From: Halolamina pelagica
GTDB lineage: Archaea > Halobacteriota > Halobacteria > Halobacteriales > Haloferacaceae
Assembly (NCBI RefSeq): GCF_900115675.1
Contig: NZ_FOXI01000004.1
Coordinates: 186,001-250,000 of the forward strand
Length of the DNA: 64,000 bases
Direction of reading: 5' to 3'
Every line of letters begins with the position of its first letter. Positions within the stretch are counted from its first letter, which is position 1. A program made the translations under genes and the position numbers. Shown piece after piece: positions 32,874 through 39,429 of the stretch. Below the pieces are notes generated by a model, which worked only from the letters and a program-made list of their open reading frames with translations, was not told where the DNA came from and did no database searches.

Positions 32874-34156
32874 AGGTACTCCTCCATTGTGCCCTGTTTC
32901 TCGGACTCGGCTGTGGGTTCGTCGGCAGCCTCCTCACCCTTCGTGGCTGCCGCCGACGGTTCCTCCGAGGAGTCGTCCGTGGATTCGTCCGGGGGGTCGT
33001 CTGTATCCGAGGAGTCGTCCGCGGGGTCGTCGGCCTCGTCCCCGGCGGCACTCTCGAAGGCGTCGGGCTCCTCGTCGAGCAGTTCGCTCACCCGGTTCTT
33101 GACCTCCCCCCGCACGTTCGAGTCGGCCACCTTGCTCTCGCGGACGGTCTCGTCGACGCCGCGGGCGGCCGTCGAGAGCCCCATCTCGCTGACGCGCTCG
33201 TTCACCGCGTCGTCCGGGTCGGCGAAGCTGACGCCGATCTCGGCCTCCTCCTCGATCTCCCGGCGGTCGGTGACGCGGACGAGCAGGGCGCCCTCCGCCT
33301 CGCCGGCCTCCTCGATCGCGGCTGGGGTGACGGGTTCGCCCTCGCCGGTGATCTCGACGATACAGACCGCGTCCGCGAGGTCGTGCTGTCGTACCTGCTC
33401 GCGCACGCGCTCGACGCCTTCGCCCTCGGCGAGGTCGACCGAGACGAACGCGAACGGCCGGGTGTCGAGGCTGCGCCGGCGGATGTCCACCTCGCCGTCG
33501 AACGTGACGAGGTTGTAGCCGCGGGCGTCCTCCTCGCTCGCGCTCGCGCGCTCGGTCGACCCGCAGTAAGTCACCCACGTCCCCGAGACCTCGGCGGTGT
33601 CGGGTTTGTGGTTGTCCCCGAGCAGCACCGCGTCGAACTCGACGGTCGCCTCCGCGAGGACCGTCTCGGTGTCCCACTCGCCGAACTCGAAGGGGGTGAA
33701 CAGCCCGTGGGAGACCAGGGCCGCGTGGTCGACGTCGTGGTCGGCGAACTCGTAGTCGAGGTCGTCGCGGCGCGATTCGGGCACCCAGTCGAGCCCGTAG
33801 AACGCGGTGTCGCCGACGACCTCGGGCGTGTCGTCGAGCCGCGTCGCGAGTCCGGTTCCCTCGAACAGGTCCAGCCACTCGCCGGTCCGCGTGGCCTCGT
33901 GATTCCCGACGACCGCGAGGAACGGGATGTCGGCGTCGGCGAGGCGTCGGAGCGCCGAGAGGACGGCCATCAGGTCCGGCAGCTCGGGCCGGCGGTCGTG
34001 GAACAGGTCGCCGGCGTGGACTACCGCGTCGACACCCTCCTCGATCGCGTCGTCGACGACGGCGTCGAACGCCCGGCGGAAGTCCGCCCGGCGCTCGGGG
34101 GAGTGGTACTGCTGGTAGCCGACGTGGGTGTCGCCCGTGTGTATCACCCGAGTCAT
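32870..34156 (-). CDS. mre11: DNA double-strand break repair nuclease Mre11
   Basis: A 428-residue calcineurin-like nuclease. Metal-binding motifs in order are HTGDTHVGY (6-14), HAGDLFHD (47-54), VVGNHE (near 85), SHGLF and LLGDNHKPD. The last 100 residues are an Asp/Glu/Ser-rich tail ending TMEEYL. The MTRVIHTGD start at 34156 is preferred because an in-frame upstream extension is Arg/Pro-rich and atypical. Together with rad50 it forms the MR complex. Haloarchaeal MR has been linked to repair and to chromosome compaction. Confidence 0.95.
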   Translation of the reverse strand: MTRVIHTGDTHVGYQQYHSPERRADFRRAFDAVVDDAIEEGVDAVVHAGDLFHDRRPELPDLMAVLSALRRLADADIPFLAVVGNHEATRTGEWLDLFEGTGLATRLDDTPEVVGDTAFYGLDWVPESRRDDLDYEFADHDVDHAALVSHGLFTPFEFGEWDTETVLAEATVEFDAVLLGDNHKPDTAEVSGTWVTYCGSTERASASEEDARGYNLVTFDGEVDIRRRSLDTRPFAFVSVDLAEGEGVERVREQVRQHDLADAVCIVEITGEGEPVTPAAIEEAGEAEGALLVRVTDRREIEEEAEIGVSFADPDDAVNERVSEMGLSTAARGVDETVRESKVADSNVRGEVKNRVSELLDEEPDAFESAAGDEADDPADDSSDTDDPPDESTDDSSEEPSAAATKGEEAADEPTAESEKQGTMEEYL

Positions 34157-34230
34157 CTGCCCACGGCTACGACCCCTCCCGGGAAGAGCGTTGCGCGAGC
34201 GGGGTGGAAGTGGTCTGTGGCACGCGAGGC

Positions 34231-34656
34231 TCACTCCTGTCCGTCGGCGGCAGCGTCACGGAGCGCGCTGAGCGTCGACAGCACGTCCCGCCCTCGGGCC
34301 GCGAGCGCGTCGTCGCCGCGACGGTCGGCGAGCGCGACGGCGCGGCGGAGGTCGGCCTCCCGGTCGGCGTCGACGAACGCAGCTGCCGTGCTCACTCGAT
34401 CCATCGCCGCCTCGGCGTCGGCGACGACGCGTCGGGGATGCTCGACGCGACGGAACTGCGTGTCGTCGGTGTGGCGCTCGCGGTGTCGAGCGGCGCCGTT
34501 GGCCAGCCGAGCCAGCGCCCCTGCGACGGCGTCCGGATCGGTCACGGCGAGTTTCGTCGCCCCATCACACTTGAGGGTTCGGGCGGAACCGGGAGGCAGC
34601 GACGCTGTGCTGGCCGTCCGTCCCGCGGTGGATTCCGACGCGACCCGAAGCCTCAT
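34231..34656 (-). CDS. Small Ala/Arg-rich protein of unknown function
   Basis: A 141-residue soluble protein, helical in appearance. It starts MRLRVASESTAGRTASTASL and continues with repeated Ala/Arg/Asp-rich helices (DAVAGALARLANGAARHRER, EADLRRAVALADRRGDDAL). I recognise no functional family. I chose the ATG at 34656; another ATG at 34683 would place its start codon over the start of pan on the other strand. The gene is divergent from pan, and the tail of its region abuts mre11, so it may be conserved in this neighbourhood. Confidence 0.6.
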   Translation of the reverse strand: MRLRVASESTAGRTASTASLPPGSARTLKCDGATKLAVTDPDAVAGALARLANGAARHRERHTDDTQFRRVEHPRRVVADAEAAMDRVSTAAAFVDADREADLRRAVALADRRGDDALAARGRDVLSTLSALRDAAADGQE

Positions 34657-34661
34657 AAGAG
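34654..34661 (+). promoter_or_regulatory. BoxA of pan
   Basis: cataagag is centred 25 bases before the pan ATG. It also contains, on the other strand, the start codon of the divergent gene at 34656, so the two genes use the same few bases. Confidence 0.45.
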
Positions 34662-34682
34662 TCAGCCGCTTACGGTCCGCCA

Positions 34683-35897
34683 ATGAGCGATACGGTTGAC
34701 GACGTCGAACTCCCCTACGAGGAGACGGCGTCGCAACAGGAGAAGATCGAGTCCCTGCGCGAACGCCTCGAGGATCTGGAGGACCAGAACGAACAGATGC
34801 GTGACAGCCTGCTGGACGCCAACGCCGAGAACAACAAGTACCAGCAGAAGCTCGAACGGCTCTCCCACGAGAACGAGAAGCTCAAGCAGTCGCCGCTGTT
34901 CGTCGCGACGGTTCAGGAGATCAACGACGACGGCGTCGTCATCAAGCAGCACGGCAACAATCAGGAGGCCCTGACCGAGGTCACCGACGAGATGCGCGAG
35001 GAGATCGAACCCGACGACCGCGTCGCGGTCAACAACTCGCTGTCGGTCGTCCAGAAGCTCACCCGCGAGACGGACGTGCGGGCCCGCGTGATGCAGATCG
35101 ACCACTCGCCGGACGTCACCTACGCCGACATCGGCGGCCTCGACGACCAGATGCGCGAGGTGCGCGAGACGGTCGAACTCCCGCTCCGCGAGCCCGAGAC
35201 GTTCGACACGGTCGGCATCCAGCCCCCGAGCGGCATCCTGCTCCACGGGCCGCCCGGGACCGGGAAGACGATGCTCGCGAAAGCGGTCGCCAACGAGACC
35301 GACGCGAGCTTCATCAAGATGGCCGGCTCCGAACTCGTCCACAAGTTCATCGGCGAGGGCGCCAAGCTCGTCCGGGACCTGTTCGAGGTCGCCCGCGAGA
35401 ACGAGCCCGCCGTCATCTTCATCGACGAGATCGACGCCATCGCCTCCAAGCGGACGGACTCGAAGACCTCCGGCGACGCCGAGGTCCAGCGGACGATGAT
35501 GCAGCTGCTCTCGGAGATGGACGGCTTCGACGAGCGCGGCGACGTGCGCATCATCGCGGCGACGAACCGCTTCGACATGCTCGACGAGGCGATCCTCCGG
35601 CCGGGCCGCTTCGACCGCCTCATCGAGGTTCCCAAGCCCGATCCCCCGGGTCGCGAGCTCATCTTCCAGATCCACACCCGCGACATGAACGTCGCCGACG
35701 ACGTTGACTTCGGCGCGCTCGCGGAGATGACCGAGGACGCGTCCGGCGCCGACGTGAAGGCCATCTGCACCGAGGCCGGGATGTTCGCCATCCGCGACGA
35801 CCGGACCGAGATCGAGCGCCGGGACTTCGAGGAGGCCTGGGCGAAACTCCGGCAGAGCGAGACCGTCGAAGCCGGCGAGTCGCCCGCGTTCGCCTGA
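34683..35897 (+). CDS. pan: Proteasome-activating nucleotidase (PAN)
   Basis: A 404-residue AAA+ ATPase that unfolds substrates for the 20S proteasome. An N-terminal coiled coil (about 18-66) is followed by an OB domain (about 70-140) and the AAA+ module with Walker A GPPGTGKT (189-196), Walker B VIFIDEID (244-251), the SRH region AATNRFDMLDEAILRPGRFD and the pore-loop region HKFIGEGA. The last three residues are AFA; the classical HbYX docking tail is not exact (Phe for Tyr). A proteasome chaperone-like PAC2 gene lies 1.8 kb away. Start at ATG 34683, leaderless. Confidence 0.94.
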   Translation: MSDTVDDVELPYEETASQQEKIESLRERLEDLEDQNEQMRDSLLDANAENNKYQQKLERLSHENEKLKQSPLFVATVQEINDDGVVIKQHGNNQEALTEVTDEMREEIEPDDRVAVNNSLSVVQKLTRETDVRARVMQIDHSPDVTYADIGGLDDQMREVRETVELPLREPETFDTVGIQPPSGILLHGPPGTGKTMLAKAVANETDASFIKMAGSELVHKFIGEGAKLVRDLFEVARENEPAVIFIDEIDAIASKRTDSKTSGDAEVQRTMMQLLSEMDGFDERGDVRIIAATNRFDMLDEAILRPGRFDRLIEVPKPDPPGRELIFQIHTRDMNVADDVDFGALAEMTEDASGADVKAICTEAGMFAIRDDRTEIERRDFEEAWAKLRQSETVEAGESPAFA

Positions 35898-35943
35898 TCG
35901 GCGCGTCGCCGGGTTTTCCTTCCCGCCTTCCCCTCGGGTAGCC

Positions 35944-36264
35944 ATGCCCGAGGACCTCTCCACGGCCCAGCAGCAGGTCGCGAACTTCCTCGACGAGAAC
36001 GAGATGCACGCGCCGCCCGCCTACCGACTGCTCGATCTCGCCGCCGAAGTCGGCGAGGTGGCTGCCGACACCGCGAAATCGAGCGAGTACGGCGACTCGC
36101 CGGGGTCGCTCTCGGTTCCGACCGACGAACTCGGCGACGCGCTGTTCGCGCTGCTCGCGCTGGCGGACGAACTCGACGTCGACGCCGGCGACGCGCTCGA
36201 AACGTCGCTCTCGAAGTACGGGAGCCGGAGCGAGGAGGCCGGCGACGCCGGCTCCGGCGCCTAG
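35944..36264 (+). CDS. MazG-like nucleotide pyrophosphohydrolase
   Basis: A 106-residue all-alpha NTP pyrophosphatase of the MazG superfamily. The metal-binding pattern is LAAEVGEVAAD (about 33-43) with a second acidic helix DELGDALFALLALADEL (about 61-77). Such enzymes hydrolyse non-canonical or excess NTPs to NMP and pyrophosphate. The C-terminus is a short low-complexity tail. Single domain, cytosolic. Its TAG stop shares CTAG with the converging small membrane gene. Confidence 0.87.
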   Translation: MPEDLSTAQQQVANFLDENEMHAPPAYRLLDLAAEVGEVAADTAKSSEYGDSPGSLSVPTDELGDALFALLALADELDVDAGDALETSLSKYGSRSEEAGDAGSGA

Positions 36265-36383
36265 AGCAGGTAGAAGATCGCCGTCGGCACCGCGAACAGC
36301 AGCAGCGTCATCGCCACCAGAATCAGCCCGTAGCCACCGAGAGTGCCTGCGAGCGCGCGCCACGATGGGTGATCGGCGTCCAT
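36261..36383 (-). CDS. 40-residue single-pass membrane protein
   Basis: MDADHPSWRALAGTLGGYGL and then LILVAMTLLLFAVPTAIFYLL: a short polar head and one membrane helix filling the last 25 residues. It is too short for most gene finders, but the codons show the same GC-rich third positions as its neighbours. Its stop lies in a CTAG shared with mazG. Unknown function; I recall similar tiny haloarchaeal proteins next to MazG but cannot give a firm family. Confidence 0.6.
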   Translation of the reverse strand: MDADHPSWRALAGTLGGYGLILVAMTLLLFAVPTAIFYLL

Positions 36384-36439
36384 ACCGGAAACGGGAGCGC
36401 GCCCGAACTTAGTTCTCCCGGGTCAGTCGACCTGGGGAA

Positions 36440-37387
36440 CTAGCCGATGTACCGCAGCTCCTCGTCGCTGGGGCCGGCGCCGCCGCCCTCCTGCATCTGC
36501 TGGATCTTGCTCACGACCTCCTCCATCTCCTCGGCGCGCTTCTCCAGCGCGGCGAAGTCGACGCGGAAGTCGAGCTGCTGCTCGAGCGTCTCGAGCACCG
36601 CCTGCGCGCTCTTGGGGTCGACGAGGTAGCCGCTCGTCTCGCCCATCAGGCAGGCCACGTCGAGGTCGCGGCGGCCGCCGAGCCCGAGCAGCAGGCCCGA
36701 GACGCCGACGATGCCGCCGGCCGGCTCGTCGCCGCGGAACTCCACGCCGGCCGCCGAGAGCGAGTCGGTGAGTTCGGCGTCGCTGACGGCCCCGAGCACG
36801 TTGTGCTCCTCGATGAGTTCGCCAGTCGGCACGCCGCCCAGCGCGTAGGCCTCCTCGACGCCGAACCCCTCGGCCACGTCGAGGAACGCCTCCGTCAGCT
36901 GGTAGTGGCCCTCGTTACTCCCAGCCTGGTGGTTGCCGGTAAGCACGAGCAGATCGCCGTCGGTGGGCACCGTCCCCGGGTCGTCGTTTTCGGCGTCTTC
37001 GCTCCCATCAGCGTCTGCCTCGCCGTCCTCGGCATCGACCTCGCCGCCGTCGGCGAGCGCGTCGCCTTCGGGGTTCTCGTCGTCCCCGTCGACTCCTTCG
37101 TCGTCTTCGCTCCCCTCGTCTTCGGCCTCCACCTCGGTCGGCGTCGGCGAGGAGAGGTCGACGGCGTGGAAGGAGGCGTGGGTCAGCGAGGCGACGCCGT
37201 CGTCGTCCACGTCGACCTGCGGCGGGAACTCGTCAGCGTACACGCGCCGGACGAGCGTGCTCTCGAACTCCTCCAGCAGGTGCTCGGCGGCGAGTTTGCC
37301 GACGTGGCCGACGCCGGGCAGCCCCTCGACCAGTACGGGGTCCCGGAACTCGGGGTCCGCGACGGTCTCGATGTCGATGGGTTCCAT
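36440..37387 (-). CDS. Proteasome assembly chaperone family protein (PAC2)
   Basis: A 315-residue PAC2-family protein (ATP-grasp-like chaperone fold). The family pattern LVEGLPGVGHVGKLAAEHLL is at 18-37 and the second half carries GGVPTGELIEEHNVLGAVSD and MGETSGYLVDPKSAQAVL. An insertion at about 83-145 is nearly all Asp, Glu and Ala/Gly and should be disordered. The C-terminal helix is charged and ends RYIG. It is last in the L44e-S27e-aIF2-alpha-Nop10 operon, an arrangement common in archaea. Role inferred as protein-complex assembly; an exact client is not known. Confidence 0.86.
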   Translation of the reverse strand: MEPIDIETVADPEFRDPVLVEGLPGVGHVGKLAAEHLLEEFESTLVRRVYADEFPPQVDVDDDGVASLTHASFHAVDLSSPTPTEVEAEDEGSEDDEGVDGDDENPEGDALADGGEVDAEDGEADADGSEDAENDDPGTVPTDGDLLVLTGNHQAGSNEGHYQLTEAFLDVAEGFGVEEAYALGGVPTGELIEEHNVLGAVSDAELTDSLSAAGVEFRGDEPAGGIVGVSGLLLGLGGRRDLDVACLMGETSGYLVDPKSAQAVLETLEQQLDFRVDFAALEKRAEEMEEVVSKIQQMQEGGGAGPSDEELRYIG

Positions 37388-37430
37388 ACACGCGAATGGT
37401 CCACCGGCGGGTAAAGGTGCGTCGAAACCC

Positions 37431-37622
37431 TCAGTTCGTGTCAGGACCGGCGTCGCGGGCCCGCCGGCGGTACTCGCCGTAGGGGTCCGCGGGGTCGAAC
37501 GGCGCCGGCGCGGAGTTGATCGCCTCGGCGCCGCAGTCGGGACACGTCGAAGAAAGCGTGTAGACGGGTCGATCGTGTTCGGACCTCCACGCCGAACAGA
37601 CGCGGACGTCCGACTTCGTCAT
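37431..37622 (-). CDS. nop10: H/ACA RNP protein Nop10
   Basis: A 63-residue protein of the box H/ACA ribonucleoprotein, which with Cbf5, Gar1 and L7Ae guides pseudouridylation of rRNA. The zinc ribbon is visible as C9 (VCSAWRS), then CPDC near 27-30, and the second half [10 protein letters not shown] makes the helix that lies on Cbf5. The start overlaps the aIF2-alpha stop as ATGA. One of the usual four zinc Cys positions is not obvious, as in some haloarchaeal forms. Confidence 0.9.
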   Translation of the reverse strand: MTKSDVRVCSAWRSEHDRPVYTLSSTCPDCGAEAINSAPAPFDPADPYGEYRRRARDAGPDTN

Positions 37623-38413
37623 TCGTCGTCTTCCTTGCGCTCGCGGTGGTACTCGGCGGTGCCGCCGAGCGCCTCGATCGCGGTCTCGGCGCGTGCCGCG
37701 GCCGCCTCGAGTTCGGCCTCCGCGGTCTTGTAGTCGGGCGCCTGCACCTCGATGCGGTACTCCGGGGCGCCGACGTAGGAGACCTCGAGTTCGACCTCCT
37801 CGGGAACGTCGTGGTCACCCTCGCCGCCGGCGGCCCGGAGCGCCTCCTTCACGTCGTCGACGCCGTCGGGACCGGGCGAGCGGATGTCCACGTAGCCGGT
37901 GACGTTGACGTACGGCACCGAGACGTTCTCCCGAGCGGTCTGGACGATCGCTTGGGCGTCCTCGTCCTCGAGGGACACGTCCTCGAGCGCCTCCATCCCG
38001 TGGACGGCGGCCTCCTCGAACGCCTCGTACAGCGAGTCGTACTCGGCCAGCAGCGCCTCGGCCACGTCGTCGCGGTCGTGGTCCTCGCCGAAGGCGAGTT
38101 CCATCCACTTGTCGACCTTCTGCTGGTTCTTCCACTTCTGGATCGTCTCCTTGCGCTGGTGCTCGTTGACGTCCTTCAGCGAGAGGTCGACCTGCTGGGC
38201 CGACTCGTCGACCTCCAGCACCTTCGCGACGACCGTGCGACCGACGCTGACGTGGTCCCGGACGTTCTTGATCCAGCCGGAGGCGACCTCCGAGATGTGG
38301 ACCAGCCCGCGGTGCTCGTAGCCCTCCATGTCGACGAACACGCCGAAGTCGGCGATCTCGTCGACGGTACCGACGACGAGCTCACCCGGTTCGGGCCACT
38401 CGTTCCCCGCCAT
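37619..38413 (-). CDS. Translation initiation factor aIF2 subunit alpha
   Basis: A 264-residue archaeal eIF2-alpha. Residues 8-85 form the S1 OB-fold ([20 protein letters not shown], then GLVHISEV), followed by a helical domain and a C-terminal alpha-beta domain that binds the gamma subunit. With aIF2-beta and gamma it delivers initiator Met-tRNA to the small subunit; the initiator tRNA gene itself is at 21054. It sits in a translation operon after S27e, six bases away. The start ATG is at 38413. Confidence 0.94.
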   Translation of the reverse strand: MAGNEWPEPGELVVGTVDEIADFGVFVDMEGYEHRGLVHISEVASGWIKNVRDHVSVGRTVVAKVLEVDESAQQVDLSLKDVNEHQRKETIQKWKNQQKVDKWMELAFGEDHDRDDVAEALLAEYDSLYEAFEEAAVHGMEALEDVSLEDEDAQAIVQTARENVSVPYVNVTGYVDIRSPGPDGVDDVKEALRAAGGEGDHDVPEEVELEVSYVGAPEYRIEVQAPDYKTAEAELEAAAARAETAIEALGGTAEYHRERKEDDE

Positions 38414-38419
38414 CTGGAG

Positions 38420-38593
38420 CTATCGCGCCTCGACGACGTCGGCGACTTCGCCGTTGATGTCGGCCTTCCCACCGGTGGGCGTCGCCAGCGTGGTGCCACA
38501 GACGGCGCAGTTGACCGTCGTGGACGCGTTCTGGAAGACGATCTGCTCGTTCTCGCAGTCCGGACAGACCACGGTGATGAAGCTCCCCGTCAT
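38420..38593 (-). CDS. rps27e: Small-subunit ribosomal protein S27e
   Basis: A 57-residue zinc-ribbon ribosomal protein ([20 protein letters not shown], with CPDC near 10-13 and CAVC near 29-32). Length and sequence are typical of archaeal S27e. The start overlaps the L44e stop as ATGA. Part of the 30S subunit. Confidence 0.94.
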   Translation of the reverse strand: MTGSFITVVCPDCENEQIVFQNASTTVNCAVCGTTLATPTGGKADINGEVADVVEAR

Positions 38594-38871
38594 TCCTGGA
38601 ACTCCAGGCGGCCGGTCCGCCACCCCTCCCGCATGTGGGCCTTGTTGCAGTCCGAGCAGATGTACTTCAGGTGTGTCTTCTTGGTCGGCTTGTTGCCGGC
38701 CGGCACCTTCGAGAACTTCCCGGAGTTCCCGATGACTTTCGTGCCGCGCTCCTGCTGGCGGGCGGCCCACTTCATGCCGGTCTGGCGGCCGGATCGGACC
38801 TTCTCGACCTCGTGTTCGTGGTGAGCGTCACAGTGCGGACAGTACGTGTTCATACGGCGTGGCATCTCCAT
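38590..38871 (-). CDS. rpl44e: Large-subunit ribosomal protein L44e
   Basis: A 93-residue zinc-binding 50S protein starting [20 protein letters not shown], closely like Haloarcula L44e (MQMPRRFNTYCPHC). The zinc ligands are CPHC (11-14) and CSDC (near 72-75). [20 protein letters not shown] and the C-terminal GRLEFQE are conserved; the tail reaches the tRNA E site. It leads the operon to PAC2. The AT-rich minus-strand stretch GTTTTAAGC at 38908-38916 is its likely BoxA, giving a leader of about a dozen bases. Confidence 0.95.
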   Translation of the reverse strand: MEMPRRMNTYCPHCDAHHEHEVEKVRSGRQTGMKWAARQQERGTKVIGNSGKFSKVPAGNKPTKKTHLKYICSDCNKAHMREGWRTGRLEFQE

Positions 38872-38907
38872 GGATATTCGCCTCTTGTCGGCGAATTCGG
38901 GAGGGCA

Positions 38908-38916
38908 GCTTAAAAC
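38908..38916 (-). promoter_or_regulatory. BoxA of the L44e operon
   Basis: GTTTTAAGC on the minus strand is about 40 bases before the L44e ATG, so this transcript should carry a short leader. It drives a five-gene translation operon ending at 36440. Confidence 0.5.
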
Positions 38917-38948
38917 CCGTTTGGTCTCGACCGACGGGGGAGCGAAGC

Positions 38949-38956
38949 GGTTAAGG
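38949..38956 (+). promoter_or_regulatory. BoxA of the 38980 gene
   Basis: ggttaagg is centred 27 bases before the ATG at 38980; the transcript should be leaderless. Confidence 0.5.
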
Positions 38957-38979
38957 AACGTCTGGGCGAACGCAAGCGC

Positions 38980-39246
38980 ATGAAGCAGCTCATCGTCCAC
39001 GGCGACGCGGGGGTCCGACGCGACGACGTTATCGAGGTCGACGGGGAGGAGCTGATCTGTTTCGCCGTGAACAAACAGGGCGACTGGCACGGCCCCGAGG
39101 AACCCCAGCTGTGGTGTACGGTCGGGACCGAGGAGGAGCGCGAGACCTACGACAAACGGGAGTACGTCCCCCACTGGCTCGACACCGAGAGCGTCGACGC
39201 CGCGGACGTCGAGGTCGTGAGCGAGAAGAACCCGCTGAACGTCTGA
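38980..39246 (+). CDS. Small conserved haloarchaeal protein (HAH_0734 family)
   Basis: An 88-residue soluble protein ([20 protein letters not shown] onward) with a beta-rich look and conserved aromatic and Cys residues ([30 protein letters not shown]). The family is known only by a locus tag of Haloarcula as I recall. No cofactor or catalytic motif is certain. It has its own leaderless promoter and faces away from the L44e operon. Confidence 0.72.
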   Translation: MKQLIVHGDAGVRRDDVIEVDGEELICFAVNKQGDWHGPEEPQLWCTVGTEEERETYDKREYVPHWLDTESVDAADVEVVSEKNPLNV

Positions 39247-39262
39247 GAACCGATCGCGGCTC

Positions 39263-39395
39263 GCGACCGGTCGGGTGCCCCGACGACGGAGCGTGACGCC
39301 GCGATCGTGTCGCCGATTACGGTGTGCGACCGGTCGAGGCCTCCGTGCCTCGACGGCAGAGCGTACCGCCGCAATCGTGTCGCCGATCACGGCGC
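39263..39395. repeat. Imperfect tandem duplication
   Basis: Two adjacent units, 39263-39325 (63 bases) and 39326-39395 (70 bases). Each begins gcgaccggtcg, has a variable middle, and ends in a shared block (gccgcgatcgtgtcgccgat in the first, one base different in the second). The units lie wholly in the 183-base gap between the 38980 gene and the DUF2298 gene. Both contain short inverted repeats. I see no coding frame in them. Confidence 0.7.
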
Positions 39396-39429
39396 GCGCA
39401 ACCTGCCGCGGCCGACGTTTTCGGCCCGC

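Noticed and set aside
39263-39395. CRISPR-like array
   Set aside because: Only two units, no uniform repeat and spacer lengths; it is an imperfect tandem duplication.
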